Of a DNA stretch of 64,000 nt, positions 1-13,000 are shown piece by piece. The DNA is from Lanius collurio. Lineage: Eukaryota; Chordata; Aves; Passeriformes; Laniidae. A program made the translations under genes and the position numbers. Each line of letters starts with the position of its first letter. Position 1 is the first letter of the stretch. The stretch spans positions 1,532,583-1,596,582 of the forward strand of contig JACBWW010000017.1 in the NCBI GenBank assembly GCA_020086605.1, in the 5' to 3' direction. The notes under the pieces are model-generated. The model saw only the letters and a list, made by a program, of their open reading frames with translations. It searched no databases and was not told where the DNA came from.

Positions 1-981
1 AAGATGTGCATTTTTCCCCTTGCCTTTTTTTGCCTGGAGTAAGATTAGCATACTGTACAGGATTTGAGATAGTTGAGTCTCTTTGTCCTATGAAATGTCA
101 AATCTTTCTAAATTTCCCTGTTGGAATTATAAAATATAACTCAACTGTCTTATCCATCTTCCCTCAATACTTTTATTTTCTGCCTACCTTAATTTTTTCA
201 TTTTTCCTCACAAATAAATCTATACTTTGATTCTTAATTGGAAAACCAGTCTACCTTCATATACTGCATCTTACTTTGTCAACTAAGAAACCATGATATT
301 ACTTATCATCATCAGCTACTAAGAAATTCTTATCATTCCACTTGTATGGACGTGTGGATAATGACAAGACTGACAGTTTTTGTCACAATTCAGACAACTA
401 TCTATCTGTTTTAATGCCATAAAGCTGTTGAGACATTTCATTTTAAGAGTGAACTGCTTGAATTACATAGAGATGTCTGCTTACAAGTCAATTGCAGGCT
501 CTTATAGTAGTGCAGTCTTTGGCAATGAGACAATTTTTGCAGTCTCCCTTTCTCTCTCTTGCACTTGCAGGTTTTTTTAGTGTACTTAAATTGATACATA
601 AATACAAACCAGATACAATTATGCATCTATAGCACTTCCACAATAAACAGTCTTGCAGATGCATACTCTAGTTCTTGCTCTTTAGTACTTTAAGTCAATA
701 TCTAATCAAGTGACTGAAGCATTATAGAAAGAAATTTCAACCTTGGCAACTCATTCTGTAATAAAATAATGCACAGAAACTGATATATAGATACAATTCT
801 CTTTTAAATGACATGTAGCAATTATAAATTATATTCACTTAAGAATTAATTATTGCTAGTTAAAAAAATACTTGATTCCATAAAGCTCAAGTTTCTAAAC
901 TTCACCTATTTCAAATATAATGAAAACTGCATTTCACATAGTGAGCTACCATTTTCTGTGGATTGTTTAAAATACACTTAC
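1..981 (-). other. DYNC2I1 intron 10, incomplete
   Basis: This AT-rich sequence lies beyond the exon 10 donor. I looked on the minus strand for the next WDR60 exon (the conserved leucine-rich segment before the WD40 repeats) and saw nothing matching. No repeat family was recognised. Confidence 0.6.
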
Positions 982-1084
982 TTCTGCTTACTGGCCATAC
1001 TTTGGCTGCTTTGTCGTTGGCTTGCCATTTGGAAATCCATGAATATTCCACAAAAAGAGCTTCTGACAGAAGAATCTTTCCTTT
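982..1084 (-). CDS. DYNC2I1: DYNC2I1 exon 10
   Basis: The exon is 103 nt, entering in phase 1 and leaving in phase 2. It encodes (E)RKDSSVRSSFCGIFMDFQ followed by MASQRQSSQSMASKQ, which resembles the WDR60 segment between the disordered region and the WD40 domain. The donor GTAAGTG is strong. The acceptor after ATATCACAG is chosen because it fits the phase of exon 9; a nearer AG (CTTCTGTCAG) would not fit. No later exon is visible down to base 1. Confidence 0.78.
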
Positions 1085-4000
1085 CTGTGATATTGTAAAA
1101 CACAGTGTTACAGTTCACACTTAAAAGCACATGAAAATGTTAAGCAGTAAGTCTAAAAAGCAGAAGATTTGTTACAACACGGCTCCTAGAAGTTACTATT
1201 CATGTTACACAGAATGCCCTATCACCATTTTCAGTGCAATGAGTTTAACTTCAGTAATGGGCCAGCATATGGCCCTTACAATGCTTCTTTATCAATCAAT
1301 CAATCAATCAATGATTGATGATTGATCAAAATGACTGATGATTGTAATTTTCACTCTAGAAGACTATGATGCAGTAAGTGCCTCTTTCTTTCTCTTGCCA
1401 TCAGCAGGTCACTTGTTCCCCTGTGTTCAGTAAAACGCTCTATGATCAGTTCTAAAAATTGTATTAAAGACAGATTTCACCATGTGCACACTACACCTCT
1501 GAGTAAGAATTCATCCCTGCAGGTAGTGGAGAACCTCATCAACACAGGCTTAACTAATGTCCTTGGATGAAGAAGGAAAACATTGAAAACTGCTCCTTAA
1601 AAAGCCACAGTTAAGAGACCAACTACAACAACTGATGTCATGTCTATCTTGCCCCCTTTCTGGCTAGGGTGTAGCTAATTGACCTTAAGATCCAACTTCC
1701 AGTCAGGACTAATGGTGCTCCACTTCCTCAAAGGACGACTGCCTTTTTAGGCATTACTTGTAAATGCTTTTAAACTTATATAAATAATTACCAGACTGAT
1801 CAACCACCTTTTTAAGCACACGAGATCAAAAGTTCATCAAAAAAAGAATGTGTTGTATAAAAAGGAATAAAGCAACAAGTGCTACAATTTTGAAATTTAA
1901 AAGCCTTTACTGATTCTGTATTTTTCACTAGAAAAATAATAATTGCATAAATCTTCTGCAAAAAGAAATTTATGTTACAGTATACTGGTTCTGACTGCAA
2001 TGACCATTAACTGAAAATCTATTGAGTGAATCAGAGACTCTTCTATGCTAAAAAAGATCTTTAAGAGATGCAGTAAAGACTAACAGAAATTCCATGCTAT
2101 TCTTCCATGACTGCACTAACTTTGTATGAACCAGACTAAAAATTTATTAAATATTGTTTTGCACTATGATTTTAGATGGCTGCTCACTTCAGAGCAGGCT
2201 GCAAAGAAGAACTACAACTGCAGTTATATAAGTAGCTCTGGCACTCACAGGTAGCAGATCAACTGAATGCCAGACAACATTTCAGAAAGAGCCTGCATTT
2301 AAAAGTGATTAAGTGCTATATATTTGAGTAGTACTGATATTTCTCTTGCCTTCGCTCCCAGAACAGTAGCTTCAAATTTGCTTAAAAGAAAAATGTGAAT
2401 TTAATGCCAGCAGAAGTCCCAAACTGGTCCAGAACTCCTCAAATTTTCAAAACCCAGACTCTCATATGCTCCTCTTACCCAAAATAAGATGTATTAAATG
2501 TCAGTCTGTACATTTTTATATTTCACATTTGAAATGATTAGTAATGCCTATGAATCATGTAGTAATGTGGACGTTACAGTGCTTACCCACAAACCTACAT
2601 GACTCATCCAGAGGACCAGATTTTGGCCTTTAGGCAGACTTCTAGAAAAGGTGGCCTGCTGACTTGTAAGTTGTATGTGTTACTCACACATTTAATAAAA
2701 AAAGACGAGTATCTAGTCACATACCCATGACTGGTTCCTTTTTTTCATTTTCCAGTTTCTTTGGCAATGGAGTAAAAATTCTATCATTTTCTGCAGTAAT
2801 TGCTCTTTGAATTTCTTCAATTTCTGATGTTCTGGAAAATGGAACATCTCTTGGCTTTTCTTCTGCATCTTTTTCCTCACCGCTGTTGTCTTCATCATCT
2901 TCAAAATCATCTTCATAATCCTTTGAAAGTAATAGAACCTTCAATACTTAGTAAACAGGGATTATAGATGTCTTTTTCAAGATCTTTTACAGAAATTATA
3001 AAACAGTGTCAAAATAAAAACCTCACACAGATGGCTATAAATCCTGAATGAAAAGCATTTTAAAATAACTGATGGAAAGAAAATGGCATCTCTTGATTGT
3101 GCAGTAATTTTAATCAAGAGAAGATAATCTCAGTGTTATTCTACAGTGCCCAAAATAGTTAAATTAATGTCCTAAAGTAGATACTATATGTTTCAGTGAA
3201 TTATGTGTTCTTTACAAAGATAAAATAACAGTGTTCAGTGGCATAAATGCTTCAGGGATGTATAAAGTTGTTTATTTGAAAGTTTTAATTCAAGCTGTCC
3301 TTTCATGGCAGGCTCACATTTACTGAGCTACCACACTCCCTGCCCATGCCTAAGGGTCCAACTTTAATAAATTCTCCAAACTAAGACAATTCATGTCATG
3401 CTAAAATAATCACCTAACACATGATATGAACAAGTCTTAAATGTGCTCATGTCTCTTCACTGAATGGCAAAGGGCTACTCCAGTGACCAGGTCAACAGTG
3501 GAATTTATCACTCCTGACAGGAGTGGAGATTAATTCTACCCTCACTGAACAAAGATGATTCTAGTTCAGTTCACAATGAAAGCACCTCCAATACCCTGCT
3601 GTATCCTAATAACTTTAAAGTAGACAAAAAAGAGCTATAAAATAGGAAGTTCAATTAAACAAATTGGTGAAGTGAATGCTGTGTGTCAATACCTTTTCCC
3701 TATGATATTTTTACAATGATAAACAAACAGGCTTTTAGAATTTTTTTTTATCTGAAATTATTAGCTCTGATTATTTAATCATTTTTCACAGAAAGTCACT
3801 TAAGTAATTGAAATCCAGAAAGGTAGAGAAAGCATTTTGTGAACACTTCAACTCAAAACCAAAAGTTGGCTCCCAACTTCTGATGAAAACTAATGAAATA
3901 CATAGCAGAGAGTTTCTACATAACATTTTATTACTCACTGTCTACTGTTAGACAAGTAAAGGTCACAGCCACCAAAAAATAACTAAAACCCATGTAACAT

Positions 4001-7000
4001 CCTGCTTATTTTTGTGAACAAAGGGATTCTCTATTTTGATGCTTAAGAATTACTTCAGACACACAAATGTATACTTTCACTTACTTCAAAGTCATCTTCA
4101 TAATCTGGTGAAAAATCATCAAGCCCCGTGTCTGGATTAGATATGTGTGCATCTTTCATTTCCTAAATGAGAAAAATTAATTAAACTGTTAAATAATCTT
4201 ACCAATAAAAAATCAGCTTACCTAATCTTAGAATAATTTCCTTCATTTCCTAAATGAGAAAAAATAATTAAACTGTTAAATAATCTTACCATAAAAATCT
4301 CTTACCTGCCAAATCTTAGAATAAAATAGATTAAGAGTTGTTCTCAGCTATTTCTACATTTTCAAGCAAACACACAGCACATAGTTTATACAGGTAAATA
4401 AAAGTGTATTATCAAGTGATAATTACTGAAACCAATAGTAGTACAGGAAGAAAAACAGAACTCAACCTTATCTTGGGAAGGCCAACTATTTTTCTACCAG
4501 TATTTTTACTGGAAAAGACATAAAAACAACTGTGTTGCCTATAATTTCTATGGCCGTGTAACAACAAAATAAGACTGCTCTACCCTTTTGAGGACTAGAC
4601 AAAATTATCCCTATTAATCTGCTAATACAATATTGCAACAGTTGAAACCAGGAAAGTTGTCATAAATAAATGGCATTATTTAAATCAAATTAAAAACTTA
4701 GAGAAAGGAAATGTATTTGAAGTTATTGCAGGGGTACCATAAGTCTTATTCCATGTAATAAAGTAGAGGATTCAATGTTAGCAAAATTATTTACGTATAA
4801 AAATTATCTTATTCTCTTGTTGTATCCATGTCCCTGCTTTCCTGGTTTCAACATTTTTACTCTTTTATTAACAGATTGAGTCCCCCAGTATAACTCAGGT
4901 TGTGAGAAATTTCTCTAATTTGTTCTGCCTGCAAGGTTGCAGCTACTCAGCAGTGACTAATTCATATAGTATAATTCATTGAATTTTTTTAAAAATCCTT
5001 ATTCCAATTAGTCAGACACCTTTAGTAATACACTCACAACAAAGAGTTGTTCTTAGCTATTGAGCACTTTGTGGTCTTTGTTACCTTACTACGATCACCT
5101 CAGAAAATGCCTACAGAGCTGTCAGCTTTAATAGTAACACAAATGTTTATAACCTTGCATCTGTTACACATGCAGTTTTTACACACTAAAAACCTCCACC
5201 TGTCAGTAGTTGTGTGGGTTCCTACTTTAAAGAATTTATAGAGAAAATATATATATTGTCAATGCAAAGCAGGATTAGGAAATCATGCTGGAATACCTGG
5301 AAGGCTGTGGAATTTGGAGCAATAAATACACCAAAAAAAACCAACAGCATAAAATGCAAAGCCCTGGAATTTGCTTTAATTCTCTCTGTTGAGTCAGGTC
5401 TTAATCAAGGATTTTACCCTCCTAGGCTGCCTTCTACTGCCAATGAAGACAGAGAAGATAATGGAAATAGAAACCAAATATAAAAGGACTGAACTGCCTT
5501 TCTCTCCACAAACTACAAATGAAATTTAGGTTCTCACCACAGACAATTCACACTTAAAGATGAGCTGAAACAAAAGTTGAAAATATAACAAAACTTTTAA
5601 AAGTTTTTATGGTAGAGTTTGGCTGTATCTGCATAGATTGTGCCAAATAAACCCAAGTCTATACAACATCAGCATCAGACTTGCTGAAAATTTGGTTCTA
5701 TCTGCACCTGTCAATTCAAAACCAGCAAAATAAATAATTTCTAAATGTAAAAAAAATTTTCTCTTCCTTAGTTTTACCTCTTGTCTTGTGTCTGTCTCCT
5801 CTTTTTCAGTGAGTTTTCCTTTATTTTTTACAGTCCTATACAAAAAGAGAACAACAGTTTTATTGGTTAACTTGTAAAAAAGCAGTTCTGTTTCAGTTTT
5901 GGTTTCTGAAGATTTTGTTTGTTTTGGGAAAAAAAAAAAGTCTTTTCTCCCGAAAAGGAAAAAACAGTTGGAAATTTCCAATTAACTGAAATATTTCTAC
6001 AAGTATTTTTATAGATCTCTATGATACAAAATGATAATGAAACAACCAAGTGATTAACCAGCAAAAAATTTAGAAACTTTGTCCAAATTTAACACCTACA
6101 ATTGCAACAAAAGTCAAGTAAAAGTAGTGAGGAAAAAAAATTATTAAACCCACACATTTATTAACTGTATTAATATCTACAGCAAACCAGAGATCAAGAT
6201 CAGGTTCGTGCAATATGCTCAAAAGCTATAAATCAAAGATTGATTTCAAACCTGTTTTTTCATTCAGGGTTCTTATTTATGAGGACAGTGCAATCAGAAT
6301 CAGAGAGCAGGAGCAAAGCTTTGCTCATTTGATTATTTTATAAATAGAAAGTATCAGACCTCAAGAAGAAAACATTTTTACTTCTTGAGTATTTGTATAT
6401 CTGCTATTGGGATTGATAAACATAGGACAAGGCACCAATAAACATTAAAATTTGGTTGGATCCTGTTATAACAAATCAGGAATGACTCAACATGAACAGT
6501 GCTTGAAGCTGAACCAGAGTTTCAGGACATCCCACTGAACCATACTGCTCTTCCTGCCATTCTGGAATGGCTCAAACTCCTCTTTCCCAGCCATGCACAA
6601 ACAGTGACAGCCACAATCCCAGCAGCAACAGCTTCAAAAACTGCCTGAATATTCAGCACTGCTGACACAGGATAAAAGAGACCTGTGCAGTTCATCATGA
6701 AACTCACAGGTGTCCACATGGCTGGATAGTGAATTTCCAGGGAGCAAAATACAGCATTTCTGTCTCCCAAACTAAGTGCCCAGATTAATATAGATTTAGT
6801 TTACAAGGACTGCAAAATATCTCTTGCTATTAGGTATAAAAAAATAATTAGTGCAATACAAATATATACATTTTTATCTGAATCAGAGGCAACATACAGA
6901 TTTATTTTTTTTAATTGTATTGTATTGGGACTATGAAAAAAAAATTATATTAACTTCAGATATGTGAGATTAAGAATTTATGCTAATTGGTTTGGTAGTG

Positions 7001-10000
7001 ACTGAATCTTAGTAGACACCATCTAGTATATAATTATTTTAAATCTCTGAATTTACCTTACAAGCTGATGTCTCATTTCTTCTTGAATTCTCTCCTCGTT
7101 TTTGTATTCACTGTTCTGTAAAAGAAGTCACAATATTCATGAGTCAGAAATGCAGGGAAGGAATATGTGTATGAACCTGTATTAGTAATACTGTTATCAA
7201 ACAGTAAGAAAGGTTACTAATGAGTTGTTTCAATTACAGACTATTTTTTATTTCAGTCATTGCTTGTAAATGTTCTGAAAAACTGGCAGGGCCTAAGGTC
7301 TGACTTGGAAGGCTGTGGCCAGCCTGTTCCAAAGAAAGAGATTTTAACAGCATTTACTGCAACAACTCACACAAACATCACTCAGGGACAGACAACAGTC
7401 TCAGGCATTTTTAATTCCCAGTAGAGGAACTTGACTCTTAAATTCTGTTTTATGACCATTTGCCCAAGTCTGGAAATGTGTTCAATAGGTTAAGATAAAG
7501 GTATTTGTCTCTGTCTATGAACTTCAGAAAACAGGGACAGAAGCATAAGAGTGTGTGTTCTCTACCTGAGTGAACTTCCTTGGAAGTCAAGCCTTGAGCA
7601 AGCCCCTGATAGACTTCTGTTGTCTGCTGCAGAAAGTCAGTTCCAGGAACCACTCATGGAGGGCCCCTACACTGAAGATGACTGGTATTTTCACAAGAAA
7701 ACATATTTCTGAAATTTTATTTACATTGTGCATCTTCACTCTTTAGGCAGCAGAAGAAACTACCCTACACCATCTCGAGTGCTGTGTGTTCCATACAACA
7801 TATTTGATTTCAAGAGCTACATATTACTAGATATTCCTTCTCCCATTCTTGTAGAATGAACACATAAAAATCAGTAAAAAATGACAAAGTTTTGATTATG
7901 TATCTAGAATATAACATCATGCTCCATATTAGATACATCAGAGATACTCTGTGGGTTCAGAAGTAGAGGCAAACCCTACAATATAGAGGGTTTATATTCA
8001 CACACCTACTTATGAGCTGGACAGCTGTGCTCCCTTCACAGACAATATAAAATTAGCTTCTATTAAAATCATACCTTTTCCTATAAAGGCAGCCAATAAA
8101 ATTTGATGGACCTCAAGCCTTATGACATCTTCACTTCAAAGTGTTTGCAAAAACTTCAGAAGTCACAGCAAGAAAGAATTTTATGAATAAAAGACATTTC
8201 TAACATTTAGACATTTTTTTTAATTTTATGGAAGGAATCAATTCTGAATTAGCATACTTAAATGCAGATATGGTGTTTTCTTCCACCACTTCAGCCTCAA
8301 ATTTCAGAAAACATTGCCTCTAAATCCTAGCATTTTTATCATTCCTAGAAACAAGTATCAATTATTAAAGTTAAGTGATAAGGTAGTGTTTTAAAAAGCT
8401 TACCTTTAGATCATGCTTCTTTCTTTCATTTTCTCTACTTTTCAGAATCTTATTAGCTTCTGCTGCTGTCTCTTCTCTGTCTCCATGGGAAGATTTTTCT
8501 TTAGATCTCCTTGATTTATGCTTTTCTTTCTCTTCCTTTCCATCATGTTTATGACTTTTCTCTTTAGAAAGCCTCTCTTTTTCTGTCCCAACAGAATGTT
8601 CTTTTTTTGATCTGTGTCTTCTTTCTCTCTCTTTATCCAATTCTTGATGTTTCTCTAAGTTGTGTACACGTTCACCTTCTTCAACTTGGTAGGCTAAAAC
8701 TTTCTCAATTTTCTTTCTTACATCATTATCCTGCGAAGAGGAAAATAATATTAAAGGGTTGAAAAGTTCTCCAAGACTGTTTTATCTTCACAAAGCTATC
8801 AATTTTTCACCTTTAAAATGATTGAATTTTAAGCCCTTAATCTTTCTGTCACATGGATCTTCCAGCCATTTTTTCTTTATTTCCTGTGATAACAAGTTTC
8901 AAATTATAACTGCACTTGAGATTCTGGTATTTCTTCTGTGACACTGCACACTTTGCTACAGAAAATTTTTTGGATTAGATGTTCTTCACACAAAAATTTA
9001 ATTTTTGTTTAGTAGGTGGTCTAAAGTAGGATGTACACTGCGAATTACCCTTGTAATAAAGGCATAAATAGCAGATGGAAACTTTTTATGTAGCTGTACA
9101 AAAATGAAGCACTATTTGCTACGAAAATTTTATTTCATGTTTACTTAAAAAAAAGAATTAAATATGTTCTTAAAATAGGGTAGCTAAGATACATTTTGTT
9201 TGTGTTTTGAACACTTGTCAGCACCTTACTATCTATGCATCTCTTGGATTTCTTGGGAGTTGCAGTCTGATCCAGTTACTTCATTATTCTACAATTTTAT
9301 CTTATTCAGTTATGGAAACACTTCACTAATTTCCTTTACCTTCTGTGCTTTATGTCTTCTTTCTCGGTCTTCAGTTCTTGCTTTCTCCTCCTCTAGAAAA
9401 CAGATGTATAAATTAGGGAACAAATTTTATAATACTCAAACTCTGCATAATTAACTCTAGCATCTAGAAAATAATATTTTAGCAACATATTATCCCTAAC
9501 ATAAGAGCCTTCTAAAAAGGAAGTCTCTTGAAATTCTCTCTCCAAAGCTGGTTACTCTTCCTTCTCCCCTAATGAATCCCTCCAGTCTTGGTTAAGGGTA
9601 AGAGAAATGACACATGCTACTAAATTCAGTAATCACCCTGCAAGTGAATGGATCACTCAGTAGAGAATGTCCAGGCACTGCTCAACAAAACCAGTGCCAT
9701 CCATCCTCTCTTCAGAGGAAGGGAAACAAGCAACAATTTTTTTCAAAGGATCAAAATAAAAGTAGGTTACCACAACATTCTATAAGGATACACATGCAAG
9801 CAGGTACTCACACCTGCCTGTTTCATCCTCTCTGCACAGATGGGGGTGGTTTCAGACTATTCCTATCTAAATATCAAATATTTCCAAGTACAACAACAAC
9901 CCAAAGTTACTTACCCAAGCGATGCCTGATTTCTCTTCTTCTGTGATGTTCTGTATCTCTTCTTTCAAATGATTTCAGATTATTGTGTGGATCTATTTGC

Positions 10001-13000
10001 TTTACCTCATATGTCTTGTACTTTTTGTCTCGTTCTCTATCAGTTTCCTTGTCATTATGTTTTAGTGCACTGTGTCTCTCCTCCTCCAAATGTGACTCTT
10101 GAACCTTATCTTTGTGTCCCTCTCGGTCTCCTCTTTGGTATTCTTTTTCCCTTTCTCTCTCTCTCCTTTTATCCCTGTCCCTTTCACTGGATTTAAACCT
10201 CTCTCTTGTTCTTTCCCTGCTCTTCTCTCTGGCCTTGCGTTCATGTCTGTTGGGGTCTGTATCATGAACAGTCCTGTCTCTCTGCAGTTTCTTTTCTCTG
10301 TGTTTTTGGTCTTCTTTTTGAATATCTGCTAGTGATGCCTGAAACAAAATTTAAAAATCTATCATTATACTTCAGCAATCTATTTTGATAAGAATATATT
10401 CATGTGAAAAAAATATTGCTGGATTAAATGTGTATTTAATTTCCCAAACCCTATTAAAATGCTGATAGGCCTAATTTGTAAATAATATTATGTCTGTGCT
10501 GATTGTAAAAAGAATTAATAAATAGAATAATAAGATACACAATACAAAACAGGTTTTAAAAAATACAACACAAACCTAATATGAATATCAATTATATAAC
10601 TCACTGGAGCCTGAATGCCTATTTGACCAGGGGATGATTTATTAACCAGTTTAAAAACACATAACAAACATGATAGATTATAAATAAAATAGATAATATA
10701 TGTCCTAGGAAAGTGAATAAGTACACATAAAGCAAAGCTGTCACTTGCATTTGGGTGGCCAGAAAATCAGATCCCATTGACTGCAGTGTGATTATTGTAA
10801 CGATGCATTATTTCCATTTACCTAATTTAGACATTTGTAGAGTAATCTTATATGACTTGTGTAGGTAGACACAGCTGAGTGGAGCAGCCTCTGGATAACC
10901 TTGGACTGGAGAGATTCCAGAACAGGCAGCTGTGACAGGGAACTCAGCAGCTACACATTAAAGCTTTGTACCATTTGTATTCCATGATTTAAAGTGTCTG
11001 GTGCACCAGAAAGTGTTAAGGAGCTACTACAGATCCCAGATACCAGAGGGGCTTGTAGACCAAACAGTCAATTCTTTATGTTTAAACCACCAATAAATTG
11101 TAGTGCTGTAAGGTAACTTAACATCAAGAGTAGCAAAATTAAAATAAAATCACCTTAAGATGTTTCCTAAGTTCTTCTGCTTTCCAAGTATCTTCTTTGG
11201 TTCTTCTCTGGAACACAAAATGCAGAAGAGACTGAGTAACCAATTTGCAGAGAGAAGTAAATCATTTAACAATTAATCATTTTTCTAAGGAAAGGATCAA
11301 GGTACACACGGCAAGCATCTCTGAAAGAATCATGCAAACACTAATTTGATTTAGCTCTAACATCTATTTACTGTAAACTTCATCTGACTGGACCTGGAAG
11401 AAGCTTGAAGCTTGTGCAAGTTGACTGCACAATTAAATATTTGTATGCAGCACTAAAGGTAAAAAGCAAAAAGATAATGAAACTAATCAAAGTACAAATG
11501 ATGACTGTTTTACTAGAGTGCTCCCTAGTAAAATAGGTTATATTTGTTCTATTCTCATTTGCAGAGCTCCTGCACTTGGCTGCTTGACTGCTGTTAAAAA
11601 GACCAAATAAAAAAATCATATTCTTTGAGATTGCTAAGGGAAAGGAGGAATTTTAATCTATTAAATATTTAACTAGTTCATTGGAGGATGATGACTATAT
11701 CCAAAGTGATGTGATCAGGCTACCCTTATTCTCAAATTTAGACTTGACAAAAGCTACTGAAGATTAACAAAATAATTACTGATAAATATTGTAATGATGA
11801 GCTGCACCAGTGAAAGAAAAGAAACACATGGTGCCCATTTTTTTGCTAATTATTTATATGGAAGCAGTATTCTAACAGTATATATATATATTTAAATTAT
11901 TCTACATGAAAAAGTATTGTGTTTTCAAATTTTAATTTTATAGAAGATTACAGTGGACTGGTAAATTTCATCTAAAATCAAGATAAGTCCCAAGAAGGCA
12001 GCATTTGTAACAAAAAAGAAAGTACCCTGTAAGTTTTATTTTCTTCCGCTAGTTAAAAAGGCATGAACTCAAAGAATGCAAATATTTGCTACTGCAGGAA
12101 GTCAGATGAGAAAGTAAAAACAAAGGTGATAATTTCCTCAAATCAAGCTTTAACAAAGCCTAAGAAACTCAACAGAACTTGTGTGAACATAACCTGGAAG
12201 AAAGGATACAGATGGGAAGAGAGTAGAATGTCATATTATAGTCTCAAACAATAACCTATTAAAATCCCTAAAAAATTATCATCATTTGGTTTTAGACAAT
12301 ATTTATGTATGCATCAGCAAACAAAGAAAGAATGCTAATGATGCTAATATCATAAAATAAGCATAAACAACAGAACACCAGATAGGGCAGCTTCAGGTTT
12401 ATTTCAAAGCTGAGGCAAAAAGCATGCAGTAAACATTCATATGTGATTCTCTGGCACCCCATAATATGCATCTGACAGTTTTCTGGGGTCTGCAGTTTTC
12501 AGCTCCCCACCACAACCACAACCTGTTGATTTTGTGTATGATGATTCTCCACTTAAATCTCTGCTTTTTCAGGAGTACAATGAATAAACAGGAAAAACAG
12601 GAGATATTTTAGAAAGGTCTTAACACTGAGACCACTGTCCCTCTGCAAGTAAATGTCCACATGAAAATGTTCAAAACAAACTTTGAAAGTATTTATTGAA
12701 CTTTCTCACTTGTCTGTTAATTTAGAAATACTTATATACTCATTTAAATCCAGATTAAGATTAGTTACTTAAATGACACTGGGGTTTAAATTAATTCATC
12801 CACCTGAGAGCATTCAGCTCACATGAAATGCCACAGATTTACTGAAGTCAGTGCTATGAAAAATTTTACCATTTAAGAACCTGTCCTTTAATTTAAAGCA
12901 AAATTAGTCAGTGGAACAAATCTTATTCGTTTAGATAAATTTTCGAAAGAGATCAGCAGGGGTTGCTTCACTCACAACTAGAAAGATAAGAGGTTTTCAG

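Larger units (their letters stand above)
1085..4084 (-). other. DYNC2I1 introns 9 and 8
   Basis: Intron 9 (1085-2724) is AT-rich and holds an ATCA-type simple repeat at 1291-1326. Intron 8 (2921-4084) holds a perfect 10-bp stem-loop at 3089-3121. Exon 9 (2725-2920) lies between the two introns. No transposable element was recognised. Confidence 0.6.
4163..8403 (-). other. DYNC2I1 introns 7, 6 and 5
   Basis: These AT-rich introns (4163-5777, 5836-7056, 7116-8403) are separated by exons 7 and 6. Apart from the tandem duplication at the right-hand end of intron 7 as transcribed (its acceptor side), I see no recognisable transposable element, RNA gene or further coding exon. Confidence 0.55.

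Noticed and set aside
853..1098. 81-codon plus-strand ORF
   Set aside because: It is antisense to DYNC2I1 exon 10 and has no recognisable features.
5607..5981. 124-codon minus-strand ORF as a separate gene
   Set aside because: Only 5778-5835 (exon 7) has phase-matched splice sites; the rest is read-through into the introns of DYNC2I1.
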